From: Desulfobulbaceae bacterium BRH_c16a | Lineage (GTDB): Bacteria; Desulfobacterota; Desulfobulbia; Desulfobulbales; Desulfocapsaceae | NCBI GenBank assembly: GCA_000961725.1 | Contig: LADS01000017.1 | Location: forward strand, 1 to 47,075 | Direction: 5' to 3' | Length of the DNA stretch: 47,075 nt | Shown: piece by piece, positions 1 through 9,215 of the stretch | How positions within the stretch are numbered: the first letter of the stretch is position 1 | Layout: every line of letters begins with the position of its first letter | The notes under the pieces: model-generated | The model's input: only the letters and a program-made list of their open reading frames with translations | Database searches by the model: none | Told to the model about the DNA's origin: nothing | Made by a program: the position numbers and the translations under genes

Positions 1-378
1 CTGAACCTGCCGGAAGACTGTACGAAAAGGTGCTCTGAGAAAAGAAAGTGCCAGAGGGTCGAGAAGGGTGCGCATCTGGCTGTCGCAGGGAATAGTGGTA
101 ATTCCGAAGACTGTATGAAGATTTTCTGGTTCGCCGCGGCGGCGTTTGTCGAAGGCGAGTAGAGAAGGATCCTTTAGCTGAAACATTGCCAACGCCGACA
201 TCAATGCATCATCGAGTGATATTTTCGCATTATCGGCACGGGTATCAGGGATCGTTTGAAAATCCTTTCGCACAAGTGCAAGTAAGGTATCGGCATTCAG
301 GTGTGTTCTCACGGCTCTTCTTGATGCTCTTGCCGGCAACTTGACGGCGTGGATAGAATAAATTTTGTGTGATTTCAT
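1..378 (-). CDS. Transposase, N-terminal part (cut by window edge)
   Basis: The reading frame is open from an ATG at 378 to the window edge, giving 126 residues of an incomplete protein. A good ribosome site (AGGAGA, plus-strand 384-389) precedes the ATG. The stretch DDALMSALAMFQLKDPSLL, followed by an FDKRRRGEPENLHTVFG-type segment and PCDSQMRTLLD, is typical of the N-terminus of a transposase family common in deltaproteobacteria (ISNCY/IS1182-like; exact family not certain). The catalytic DDE part would lie outside the window. Nearby non-coding and broken IS sequence suggests a patch that has taken several insertions. I cannot tell whether the element is intact. Confidence 0.65.
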   Translation of the reverse strand, partial: MKSHKIYSIHAVKLPARASRRAVRTHLNADTLLALVRKDFQTIPDTRADNAKISLDDALMSALAMFQLKDPSLLAFDKRRRGEPENLHTVFGITTIPCDSQMRTLLDPLALSFLRAPFRTVFRQVQ

Positions 379-922
379 GGCGTTCTCCTATGTAAGTAAT
401 TGTTTTCACATAGAAAAACGCGAATTTTTTCAGCAGCCGTTGTCAACTAAAAAAATGACATCGCCTGATTTTTTTTACTCTGCTTTTAAATAGTTGAGTA
501 ATGCCCCCATGGAGAAAGTTTACGAAACCTCAATATTACATTGTTAATGTTTTCAATAACATAAAATTTAAGCGGGAATCGCTGGTATTGTCACGAGGAC
601 TGAAAAGCAGCTTTTGCAAAACAAGCAGTTCCGAAATCGAATTGAAGAAATAAATCAGACACTCAATAAGAGTCAAGCAAAGACTTGACCCCCTCTTGAC
701 CCCCTCTGATGACCCAGTTGATTCATGACATCACTTTATCATAAAAAGTCTGTCAGCTTGCGGCCGTGTATAATCTAATTGGTTTTTTCCTAATCAGGCT
801 ATATTCCATGTCTGGGTGAGAGATGCTGAGTTTGATTGAACTTTACTCCAAAATCTGGAGATTTGACATTTCCAAGAAATATTTTGAAAGCTCCATTTCT
901 GAAACCTATATAAGAGGGCGGT
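379..922. other. AT-rich intergenic region without a recognised gene
   Basis: The stretch is AT-rich and holds no convincing ORF. It contains an imperfect hairpin GTCAAG/CTTGAC at about 672-689 and a short tandem repeat (separate entry). It may include the left end of the transposase-bearing element, but I could not find its terminal inverted repeat. Confidence 0.5.
684..705. repeat. 11-bp tandem repeat CTTGACCCCCT x2
   Basis: Two copies of CTTGACCCCCT, the second starting CTTGACCCCC, lie back to back. The first copy also forms the right arm of a small GTCAAG/CTTGAC hairpin. Such short G/C-tract repeats are often seen at the edges of IS or REP elements. No function is assigned. Confidence 0.5.
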
Positions 923-1411
923 ATGCTTTTTCGTTTAATTTTATTCTTGGTATGGGGATTTGTTGGCTACCTTTCGTTAGAGTTTGGTAGTTTTCTTGGA
1001 AGTACCCCTTATTTTATTCATAAGTTCTTCTATTATAAAATAGCCTCCATTCCAATTCTTAAAATTTCATATGTTTTTATTGAGCTTAATCTTTATAGAT
1101 TTCTTTTGGTTTTTCTTTCATCGTTAATACTCTGTGTTTTCTCAATTTTTAGCGTCGCGCGAATAGTCTCATTTCTTGTTTTCTACAATTACTCTGCGAT
1201 CGTGTCGATCTACCAATTCTATTTAACTGATAAGTGGGATGGTTTGACACCCGGATCAACAGAGTATTGGTTGGTGGCATCAATTCCTGCTTTCTGTTTC
1301 ATTTCTGTTGTAATTGCATTGTTGGGGTGTTATGTGGGGCGCCAAATTGCAAGCTATAAAGACGAAAAGTACGCAAAAAATGCAAAACGAAAACGAAAAA
1401 CGAAAATCTAG
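923..1411 (+). CDS. Small integral membrane protein, unknown function
   Basis: This is a 162-residue hydrophobic protein that I do not recognise. Likely membrane segments are near residues 3-22, 58-85, 85-100 and 118-140. It ends in a very basic tail (KRKRKTK). A GAGGG motif lies a few bases before the ATG. The gene is clearly more AT-rich than the housekeeping genes further right, and it sits between two broken mobile elements, which suggests recent transfer. The four-helix layout with a positive C-terminus predicts an inner-membrane location. Similar small membrane proteins occur as cargo genes of mobile elements, but nothing here fixes a role. Confidence 0.5.
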   Translation: MLFRLILFLVWGFVGYLSLEFGSFLGSTPYFIHKFFYYKIASIPILKISYVFIELNLYRFLLVFLSSLILCVFSIFSVARIVSFLVFYNYSAIVSIYQFYLTDKWDGLTPGSTEYWLVASIPAFCFISVVIALLGCYVGRQIASYKDEKYAKNAKRKRKTKI

Positions 1412-1471
1412 GGGACGCCCTGGGAATCTAAGGGACGTTGTTACTTACGTTGCAAAACATTTGACTCTGCC
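1412..1471. other. Junction with short GGGACG direct repeats
   Basis: Two similar motifs, ATCTAGGGGACG (about 1408-1419) and ATCTAAGGGACG (about 1426-1437), lie close together between the membrane-protein gene and the IS3 fragment. They look like a remnant of an element end, and no complete inverted repeat was found. Confidence 0.3.
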
Positions 1472-1958
1472 ATGTAGAACGGTGGCTTCGTCTACATGGT
1501 GGCGATCATCGATTGGTACTCCCGCCGAGTACTGAGCTGGCGGATCAGCAATAGCATGGAAGCAGTATTTTGTGTCGATTGCCTGGAGGAAGCCTTGCGC
1601 ACCCACGGGCGACCGGAAATTTTCAACAGCGATCAAGGTTCCCAGTTCACCAGCGATGCTTTCACTGGCGTGCTGAAACGAGAAAAAATTGATATCAGCA
1701 TGGATGGACGGGCGAGCATTCGACAACATTTTCGTCGAGCGTCTCTGGCGCAGTGTTAAATATGAGGACGTTTATCTAAAAGGATCTGACTCGATGGGCG
1801 AATTGATAAACGGCATGACCAAATACTTCGCCTTTTACAACAGTGAGCGTCCTCACCAGTCGCTGGGCAATATAACGCCTAATGCTGCATATCGAACCGC
1901 AATTGGCGGCGGAGTCAGGATCGAAAGCACCAGGGCGGCACTGCCCATCTGGCATTGA
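1472..1958 (+). pseudogene. IS3-family transposase OrfB, C-terminal fragment, broken
   Basis: The rve/integrase core of an IS3-type OrfB is recognisable. It begins NGGFVYMVAIIDWYSRRVLSW, passes through the catalytic-Asp region (FNSDQGSQFTS), and continues FDNIFVERLWRSVKYEDVY and YNSERPHQSLG. Three lesions show that it is dead. The N-terminal half and OrfA are missing. An in-frame TAG at 1475-1477 sits where a residue such as Gln or Arg is expected between M and NGGFVY. A frameshift near 1709 changes frame at the expected DGRGRAFDN segment, consistent with loss of two G in a G run. No flanking inverted repeats were found. Confidence 0.85.
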
Positions 1959-2599
1959 AGTTAATTGTGCAGCTTAAACTAAATGAATTTTTGTCTTGAC
2001 TCAGGGGTCCACTTTAGGTGGTTTCTCAAGAGGCAGAGGGGTTGTTCTTTCCATAAGTTATTGTGGACTTGTAGTATTGCTGGCAGTAGATTATTTCGCT
2101 TTAAGAAGCAAATCATAAGATGCATAGAAAATGAGGACGGTAGGGAGGATGGGATTGCCCTCAAAAAAATAATTAAAACGGATCATTAGCCTTTCACTAC
2201 TACTAGACCCATTGATGGTTTTATAACAATAAGTGTAATAAAATACCACTGAACTAGCCTTCAATCGACTAACAACTGGAATCGAGCTGTATCTTGTTGA
2301 TTATCAGTCGATTTCCCCGCTCAAATGGCGCGGCTCACCATATTCCCTTGGATACATTTAATCTGTTTCCTTGTCTTCCAGACAGTAAAAAAAAACTTTC
2401 TGAGGGCGTGGCATTGCAATACGCAACAGGTTTCTATATCATTTCAATATTCAATCGATACAAGACGGCTACCGATTGTAGCAGATCATCCTTTTGTGTC
2501 ATGGCCGATGACAACCCCGTGCTTCTTGTTAAGGCAAAATGAATCAAAAGCCATCGATTTTGCTATCAATGTCATTCGAGTTAACCCGGAGGGAGAGCT
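1959..2599. other. Intergenic region, no convincing gene
   Basis: Several short overlapping ORFs exist on both strands, but none shows a domain, a signal peptide or a good ribosome site. The stretch is AT-rich and probably leftover sequence between the IS3 remnant and the broken regulator gene. A GGAGGGAG ribosome site for the next gene lies at 2588-2595. Confidence 0.4.
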
Positions 2600-3274
2600 G
2601 TGACGGATCAGAAGATAACTGTTGCAGTGGTGGACAATCAACCTGTTGTCCGGCATGGAGTGATATCGATCCTCCATCAATCTTAAAATATTGGGGCGAT
2701 CGGCGAAGCTTGCGGAGGACAGGCGGGCATTGCCATTACAGAGAAATTGCAGCCTGATATTGTCATTCTGGAGATCTCCTCAGCCGTCAGCGATGATTGT
2801 ATACAAGAGATCTGCAAAGTGTGTCAGCATGGAGCGGTAGTAATCTTTTCTGCCGATAAAAATGCGGAAAAGATATTGCAAGCCATCAGGTTGGGAGCAA
2901 AGGGATATGTTTTTAAAACCGATCCGCTCGAAGAATTGCAAAAGGCAATGCAAAGCTGCTTGCAAAGTAAAATCTATTTGAGCCCGGCTGTTTTGGCTAT
3001 TTTGGCAGAAACCGTGGGGGCCTTACTCTCGGGGACTGCTGTTCCCGAACCCTCTTTGTCTTGTCTGACTAAAAGGGAATATGAGATAGCACGCTTTTTT
3101 TCCGACGGCAAAAATACCGCGGAAGTGGCCGAGAAATTGTTTATCAGTCCAAAAACCGCTCGTAATCATCGGAACACCATCATGGGGAAACTTTCCTGCA
3201 AACACTCAGATGAGTTGTTGGTGAAACTGCGCGATTTTTTCCATCGGGATCTGTCAAATCTTAAAAAGCCCTAA
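2600..3274 (+). pseudogene. NarL/LuxR-type response regulator with an internal stop codon
   Basis: From a GTG start at 2600, behind GGAGGGAG, the frame reads a typical receiver start (ITVAVVDNQPVVRHG). A TAA at 2684-2686 (codon 29) interrupts it. The same frame then continues through the rest of the receiver and a LuxR-type HTH (LTKREYEIARFFSDGKNTAE, then KTARNHRNTIMGKL) to 3274. Full length would be 224 residues, normal for the NarL family. The usual phosphate-accepting Asp is replaced by Glu58 (VILEIS), while the conserved Ser/Thr (IFSAD) and Lys (YVFK) remain. It is either a dead gene with a nonsense mutation or two pieces with internal re-initiation (TTG at 2747). No partner kinase is adjacent. 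Confidence 0.75.
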
Positions 3275-3338
3275 ACCGCAAGAGATGGCTGAGCCGTGTT
3301 ATTGGGGCAATGGAAGCAACTATCTTTACCGGCTGGAT

Positions 3339-4163
3339 CTACACCGTTTTCAAGCCAAGCTGTTTGGCAAGAAGCTGCAGGTCGGCCCAGGTCGCCGCTT
3401 TCATTTCCGGGTTTTGCAGAAGATAGCTGGGATGATAGGTGGTGAGGACGGGAATCCGCACACCCGATGCCGTCTCAAAGTCATGGAACCGCCCCCTCAG
3501 CCTTGACAACGGCAGGGATTTTTCGAGAACAACCCGGGCGGCAACCATTCCCATGGTACAGATCGCTTCCGGGGCCAGAACCGCTATCTGCCGGCGAAGA
3601 TACGATACACAACTCTGCACGTGAACGGCCTGGGGCTGGCAGGTGGCGGGAACCGCACATTTTATCACGTTGCCTATAAACACCTCGGCCACCGGCAGAT
3701 TGATTGCCGCGAGCATCCTGGCCAGCATCCGATCCTGCTCGACCCCAAAAAGATGACCGGGCGGCAATCGTCCCTGCTCATCGCCACTCAGCCAGTCCCC
3801 GACAATCATCAGCCGAACGTTCTCGGGGCCGCGGCCGACGACTGGATAGATCCGTTGTTTATGAAGGTCACAGGCGTGGCAGAAGAACACCTCCTCGCCA
3901 ATCTCGGCAAGCGTCACCGGCAATGGCGGGAATGAGGAAGATTTTGCGATGGGACCCGAATGGCTGCGAACCTCCGACGAATATTCCCGAACCTTCTGGG
4001 CAGGAGCAGCAGATTTCAGGTTATCTTCTACCGGATGCGGTGTCCGTTTGAGAAACGACTGTCCCTGTTGATTCAGCGGATAAGAATCTATGCCTATGAT
4101 CCGATGGTACCTGAGCAACGATTTCAGCCCGTTTACAAATGTCGTTTTGTCTTCTTTCACCAC
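3339..4163 (-). CDS. Uracil-DNA glycosylase family 4-like protein with Fe-S cysteines
   Basis: This is a 274-residue protein resembling family 4 (UDGa) uracil-DNA glycosylases, which remove uracil from DNA. The fold signature is visible: CHAC (Cys95, Cys98) plus Cys169 and Cys185 as likely [4Fe-4S] ligands, the NVIKC strand, and the HPSYLL motif (His244) near the C-terminus. The catalytic motif A, normally GEAPG followed by an E-D pair, is changed to GDWLSGDEQ, so activity or substrate choice may differ. The first 80 or so residues are a low-complexity, probably flexible extension not typical of the core family. The start is a GTG at 4163 with only a weak ribosome site, so the true start could be further in. 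Confidence 0.75.
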   Translation of the reverse strand: MVKEDKTTFVNGLKSLLRYHRIIGIDSYPLNQQGQSFLKRTPHPVEDNLKSAAPAQKVREYSSEVRSHSGPIAKSSSFPPLPVTLAEIGEEVFFCHACDLHKQRIYPVVGRGPENVRLMIVGDWLSGDEQGRLPPGHLFGVEQDRMLARMLAAINLPVAEVFIGNVIKCAVPATCQPQAVHVQSCVSYLRRQIAVLAPEAICTMGMVAARVVLEKSLPLSRLRGRFHDFETASGVRIPVLTTYHPSYLLQNPEMKAATWADLQLLAKQLGLKTV

Positions 4164-4244
4164 TCACCGTGTAACAGAGTTTTCTTGATTTTTTCTTCCG
4201 CCCTGCCCCGTATAATTTACCATAAACACTCTTGCCGCCTCGAT

Positions 4245-4757
4245 TCAGTCAAAAGGAAAGGAGTAAATTTCCCAGCTTCCCATTGAGTCGTCGAATCGCT
4301 CTCCCCGAAACATCCCAAAGTAATTGAAAGCGATGGCTTTACTGCCGGTCGGCAGCATCCGGGAAACAGATAATTCAAGCTTTTCCGGAACTCTCCAGAA
4401 TGTATTGTAGATTGGCGTGATATCAACCGTCTCAATCACCCTTCCCTCGATATCGAGAAAATTCATTTTCAGAAAAAAGCTCTCTACCGTTGGGAAACTG
4501 TTGGTTAGACTCCGGTCAAAAACGAGATAACCGGACAGAGTTATTTTCTCACCCACGCCGGAGAGGGAATAGCTGATTTTCAGATCGTTGGTTTCAAAAA
4601 CACCTTCCTGCACGCCATTTTCAACAAGAGGGATACGAGCCTCCTTACGGGCCACTGCTCCGATCTCCGGTTTGATAAAATTGGCACACCCCGACCAGGA
4701 TAAAACGCCAAGGCACACAATAACGAAAAACATTCTCGCCACATGATGAGATTTCAT
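4245..4757 (-). CDS. Predicted lipoprotein, unknown function
   Basis: I chose the ATG at 4757, inside a longer frame, because AGAGGTA lies just upstream and the protein then starts with a proper lipoprotein signal. It has a basic N-terminus (MKSHHVAR), a hydrophobic core, and LSWSGC with the lipid-carrying Cys at about residue 23. The mature part (about 145 residues) looks beta-rich, with no domain I can name. It is expected to be anchored to the inner or outer membrane after lipid modification. The N-acyltransferase Lnt for that step is encoded further along in this window. It is probably a single-gene unit, about 80 bp upstream of the UDG-like gene on the same strand. Confidence 0.6.
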   Translation of the reverse strand: MKSHHVARMFFVIVCLGVLSWSGCANFIKPEIGAVARKEARIPLVENGVQEGVFETNDLKISYSLSGVGEKITLSGYLVFDRSLTNSFPTVESFFLKMNFLDIEGRVIETVDITPIYNTFWRVPEKLELSVSRMLPTGSKAIAFNYFGMFRGERFDDSMGSWEIYSFPFD

Positions 4758-4978
4758 ATCGTACCTCTGCGAAAGTTCAAAATCACGCCTGAGAAGCAGA
4801 CAGGATCTATTCACTTCTATAATAACCATGAGTTGCGGCATGGAACAACGTTTTCTCTTTGATTTTCTGCAAAAGTGGCAGCGATTTTCTGCGAAATTTG
4901 GTATTTATCGGACATATGATTATTATGTAGCGCTGTTTGCTATGTTCAGGCCAACTAGAAAATCACGAGGTGCTCCCC

Positions 4979-5350
4979 TTGACCAAGGAAGAATTCAGTC
5001 TTTCCAGGAAAAAACTGGGGAAGACACAAAAACAACTGGCTGAACTCCTCGGCATGTCTTTGAAGACAATTCACAGTTATGAACAAGGCTGGCGGACAAT
5101 TCCCACTCACATTGAACGACATATCTATTTCCTGCTGATCAATCAGCGGGGAAGAAAGGATTCCCTGACTCCATGCTGGGAGAAAAAACTTTGTGCAGTG
5201 AAAGATCAGTGTCCGGCGTGGGAATTTCAAAGCGGCCACCTCTGCTGGTTTTTGTGTGGCACCAAGTGCGACTGCACTCAGGATGCCTGCCAGCGGGAAA
5301 AACTGGAAATCTGTAAGAGTTGTGAAATCTTCACGTCATTATTGACATAA
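4979..5350 (+). CDS. HTH (XRE-like) protein with Cys-rich C-terminal domain
   Basis: The first 60 residues form an XRE-like helix-turn-helix (TQKQLAELLGMSLKTIHSYE). A C-terminal cysteine-rich region follows with the pattern CWEKKLC, CPAWEF, CWFLCGTKC and CKSCEIF. This is the 'two-CW' arrangement seen in many deltaproteobacterial small regulators. The TTG at 4979 is preferred because GAGGTG lies 6 bases before it. An upstream ATG at 4937 would add 14 residues that do not look like domain sequence. About ten cysteines suggest metal or Fe-S binding and possibly redox or metal sensing, but that is an inference. It is followed closely by the FmdB-type gene and they may be co-transcribed. Confidence 0.65.
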   Translation: MTKEEFSLSRKKLGKTQKQLAELLGMSLKTIHSYEQGWRTIPTHIERHIYFLLINQRGRKDSLTPCWEKKLCAVKDQCPAWEFQSGHLCWFLCGTKCDCTQDACQREKLEICKSCEIFTSLLT

Positions 5351-5372
5351 CACAATCAGCGAAAGGTGCAGT

Positions 5373-5585
5373 ATGCCGATCTATGAATATCGATGCAGTG
5401 CTTGCGAGCACATTTTCGAAGTGCTTACCTCTTCCGGATCCGGTCTCGAACAGGTGTTGTGCAGCAAATGCCGGAGCGACAAGGTAAGCAAAATCATCTC
5501 CGCCGGCAGTTTCAGGCGGGGTTCCGGGTCCTCTCAACCCTGTGCAGCGCCATCAGGCTGCGGCAAAAGATCCGGGTTTTCCTGA
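5373..5585 (+). CDS. FmdB-family zinc-ribbon protein
   Basis: This 70-residue protein starts MPIYEYRCSACEHIFE, the hallmark of the FmdB/CxxC small zinc-ribbon family. A second pair, CSKCRS, gives four Cys ligands for one Zn ion. The tail is Ser/Gly-rich with an extra Cys pair (CAAPSGC). AAAGGTG precedes the ATG, and the gene begins 22 bases after the HTH gene. Members are annotated as putative regulatory proteins (named after formamidase regulation), but no general biochemical role is established. A housekeeping or stress-related zinc protein is the safest reading. Confidence 0.85.
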   Translation: MPIYEYRCSACEHIFEVLTSSGSGLEQVLCSKCRSDKVSKIISAGSFRRGSGSSQPCAAPSGCGKRSGFS

Positions 5586-5616
5586 GCAACCTGACAAGGG
5601 CTCCGTGGGAGCCCCT

Positions 5617-5976
5617 TTACTCTTCCTTTTCCTTTTCCTTGGTCGATTTCCTGGATGGAAATTCGAAAACCCGCTCGTTTTTTTTCAGGAGGCCGTACTC
5701 TTTCCTGGCGATCTCCTCAAGATACGTTGGATCGTTCTGCAGACGGTCGATGTCTTTTTCGAGAACTTCATTATCTTTTTGCAGCTGGACCGTCTGTTGC
5801 TGCAATCTCTGCAGCTCCTGGCGTTTTTTCCACAGCGAAAAAACGCCCGAGCCGGGAGCAAAAACCATCCACAGGAGCGAAACCACCACCAGCACCACGC
5901 AAATTTTCAGGAATCTTTTTTCCTGGACAGGCGACAGTTTCTGCTTTGGCTTTAATCTTTTTTGAGTAAACGACAT
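5617..5976 (-). CDS. FtsB/DivIC-family septum formation initiator
   Basis: This is a short bitopic membrane protein of 119 residues. The basic cytoplasmic N-terminus (KRLKPKQKL) is followed by one membrane helix at about 22-42 and a periplasmic coiled coil (about 48-85) with heptad Leu/Gln. It ends in a DPTYLEEIARKEYGLLKKNE segment, which is the DivIC/FtsB signature, and a lysine/glutamate-rich tail. These proteins help recruit and activate the divisome with FtsL and FtsQ. I start at the ATG at 5976 behind AGGTGG, which avoids overlap with the divergent DUF523 gene at 5993. The gene is not next to other fts genes here. Confidence 0.8.
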   Translation of the reverse strand: MSFTQKRLKPKQKLSPVQEKRFLKICVVLVVVSLLWMVFAPGSGVFSLWKKRQELQRLQQQTVQLQKDNEVLEKDIDRLQNDPTYLEEIARKEYGLLKKNERVFEFPSRKSTKEKEKEE

Positions 5977-5992
5977 ATCCACCTGTTTAACT

Positions 5993-6415
5993 ATGATGAC
6001 GCACAACACACTCCCCATTTATCTGGTCAGCGCCTGTCTGGTCGGCCTCTGCACCAGATACGACGGCCAGACCAAAGAAAGTCCCGAATGCCTGAGCAGG
6101 TTGAAAAACGCCATCTGGATTCCCGTCTGTCCGGAACAGCTCGGCGGTCTGCCGACTCCCCGTGAAGCGGCAGATATCGCAGGCGGAACCGGCTCCGATG
6201 TGCTGGTCGGCAAAGCCCGGGTTCTTACCAGATCCGGCGTCGATCTTTCCAGAGAATTTATCCGCGGCGCCGAACAGGTCCTGCACATCGCCCGGTCGCA
6301 ACATGTCGACGGCGTCTTTCTCAAAGCCCGCAGTCCGTCCTGCGACGTCCATGGAACGCTCGGGGTTACCGCGGCACTCCTGCGAGCCGAGGGATTTCAA
6401 TTGACGGAATTTTGA
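5993..6415 (+). CDS. DUF523 (TudS-type thiouracil desulfidase family) protein
   Basis: This 140-residue protein has the family's three cysteine signatures: SACLVGLCTRYDG near the N-terminus, PVCPEQLGG in the middle, and RSPSCD towards the end. DUF523 includes TudS, which uses a three-Cys [4Fe-4S] cluster to remove sulfur from 2-thiouracil, so the cluster ligands appear present here. Canonical members carry a Gly after the third Cys and continue into a YDGTF-like motif, but this one reads CDVHGTLG, so the substrate site may differ. It is divergent from ftsB with a 16-bp gap, and convergent with tatC on the other side. Confidence 0.75.
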   Translation: MMTHNTLPIYLVSACLVGLCTRYDGQTKESPECLSRLKNAIWIPVCPEQLGGLPTPREAADIAGGTGSDVLVGKARVLTRSGVDLSREFIRGAEQVLHIARSQHVDGVFLKARSPSCDVHGTLGVTAALLRAEGFQLTEF

Positions 6416-6430
6416 TATTTCCCCAGGCTT

Positions 6431-7153
6431 TCATTGTGTTGTGGAACCCGGCTCTTCTTTGCCGATGCGCAACACCTTCAGGATGATTATACCCGATTCG
6501 TACAGCAGATAGAGCGGCCCACCCATAAGGAGCATATTGACGATATCAGGCGTAGGAGTGAGCAGTGCTGCGATAACGGCAATGATCAAGAGGGCAAAAC
6601 GTCTGTTTTTTTCATAAAAGTTCCGCTTGAGCACCCCTACTTTCACTGAAAAGATCATAAAGATCGGCAACTCGAAGATCAGTCCGAAGGCAAGGATGAA
6701 TATCGTGGTGAAGTTCACGAACCTGCTGACCGAGATTACCGGCTTTAATTCTTCCGAACTGAACCCAAGCAGAAAATTGATTCCGAAGGGCAGCGTAACA
6801 AAAAAGCAGAAGATCGTTCCGGCATAAAACAGCAGGCAGGTGAAAAAAATAAAGAAAAACAGCTGGCCGCGGCTCACCTTGAATGGTTTGCCGAGAGCTC
6901 GCCACAGGACGGTGGTAAACCAGGGCATGAGGACGTAAACAGCGGCAAAGAATGCCAGTTTGACATGGGCGAGAAATGGCCCTGCGACCGAGAAAAAATA
7001 GAGCTTTTCAGCGAGGTGGCTCTGGACCAGCTGGAGAAGCTGCGGTGCAAGAAAAAATATCCCCAGGGTGCAGAGAGCGAGCGACAAAACCAGATTGCGA
7101 ATGGACTTGCGGAGTTCGCTGAGAAAGATAACAATTTTGGTATGTGCCGCCAT
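6431..7153 (-). CDS. tatC: TatC, twin-arginine translocase subunit
   Basis: This is a 240-residue polytopic membrane protein with six hydrophobic segments and family landmarks: an N-terminal FLSELRKSIRN cytoplasmic motif, a PFLAHVKLAFFAA region, and FELPIFMIF with TPTPDIVNM further on. TatC is the signal-peptide receptor of the Tat system, which exports folded, often cofactor-bearing proteins. No tatA/tatB lies next to it. A predicted Tat substrate, the NQR flavin transferase ApbE, is encoded later in this window. The expected conserved N-terminal Glu is present in the LSELR motif. Confidence 0.9.
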   Translation of the reverse strand: MAAHTKIVIFLSELRKSIRNLVLSLALCTLGIFFLAPQLLQLVQSHLAEKLYFFSVAGPFLAHVKLAFFAAVYVLMPWFTTVLWRALGKPFKVSRGQLFFFIFFTCLLFYAGTIFCFFVTLPFGINFLLGFSSEELKPVISVSRFVNFTTIFILAFGLIFELPIFMIFSVKVGVLKRNFYEKNRRFALLIIAVIAALLTPTPDIVNMLLMGGPLYLLYESGIIILKVLRIGKEEPGSTTQ

Positions 7154-7209
7154 AGAAAGATTTCAGGTACTCCGCACCTTGCGGGATTCGGGAATGCGAG
7201 GGAGTCTTT

Positions 7210-7281
7210 AGTGCCTTCAGGTTTTTTCGTGCATAAAAAAGACAATAATCTGCGAAAGGCACTTATCCCCCTTGCGGGGGG
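7210..7281 (+). repeat. Structured repeat element, copy 1 of 3
   Basis: An outer stem AGTGCCTT (7210-7217) pairs perfectly with AAGGCACT (7256-7263). Next come TAT and a C5/G5 hairpin (7267-7271 with 7276-7280, loop TTGC). Inside, CAG/CTG and a T6/A6 pairing are possible. Copies 2 and 3 (14945 and 29855) share the linear motif GAAAGGYACTTAT or GAAGGTACTTAT followed by a C tract. It lies between divergent tatC and serS and points towards serS. It may be an RNA element or a REP-type repeat. Confidence 0.6.
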
Positions 7282-7416
7282 CTGGTTTGTTTCGGTTCTG
7301 CCGGACAACCTAGCAGAAGCATGGCAAAAATGCAATTTGATAGAAGTTGCTTTCCCCATTCAGCCGTGCTAAACAATAATCCATTACTTTTTTAATCACT
7401 CAAATCAACCATATAA

Positions 7417-8700
<1,284 letters not shown>

Positions 8701-8722
8701 TATTAATTTTTACGACGGGTTG

Positions 8723-9190
8723 TCATTGCTCGCCCGAGGCTTCTTTCGCCTGGATCAACAGCTCCCTGTTCCGGGCGAGCAGCCCCGGCTGCGAGGCGGC
8801 GAGGCTCTCAGCCTTCAGGCATAATTGAACCGCCTGGGGATACTGCCCCTGGCGATACTTGGTCATGCCCAGGGTATACCAGTAATGGGGGTTCTGCGGT
8901 TCGATGCGCAGAGCCCGCTCGAGCAGCATTTCGGCCTGAGAGTAGCGACCGGCCCGCAATGCTTCTTCCGCCTCTGCATAAATACCGGCGGCAGGTCCCG
9001 TTACCGCTTTATATTCGACAGGCGGCAAGGAAACGGCGGGCGGGACGGTGGCCGTCGGCGGCGGTGGAGGCGGCACCCGCCGTTTCGGCCCCACCGCGGC
9101 ACAGCCGTTCAATAACAACAGCACCATACAGAGACAGATGGCGAATCGGTGACAGCGGCCTGCGGCCGCAATTATTCTGCTATCATGCAT
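8723..9190 (-). CDS. TPR-containing lipoprotein
   Basis: This is a 155-residue protein. Its signal ends in a lipobox (LLLNGC), followed by a Pro-rich linker (six consecutive Pro residues at about 39-44) that probably spans the peptidoglycan. It then has two tetratricopeptide repeats (AEEALRAGRYSQAEMLLERA and YWYTLGMTKYRQGQYPQAV). TPR domains hold protein partners. The gene sits immediately upstream of mrcB on the same strand or downstream in transcription order (mrcB ends at 9216, 25 bp away). This suggests a link to peptidoglycan synthesis, comparable in position only to lipoprotein cofactors of PBP1b. That functional link is an inference. Confidence 0.8.
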   Translation of the reverse strand: MHDSRIIAAAGRCHRFAICLCMVLLLLNGCAAVGPKRRVPPPPPPTATVPPAVSLPPVEYKAVTGPAAGIYAEAEEALRAGRYSQAEMLLERALRIEPQNPHYWYTLGMTKYRQGQYPQAVQLCLKAESLAASQPGLLARNRELLIQAKEASGEQ

Positions 9191-9215
9191 TGTCTTGTCC
9201 TGAGCTTAAAATTGC

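Noticed and set aside
2294..2603. Two short overlapping ORFs of 82 and 92 codons
   Set aside because: No ribosome site, domain or signal. They lie in decayed sequence between broken genes.
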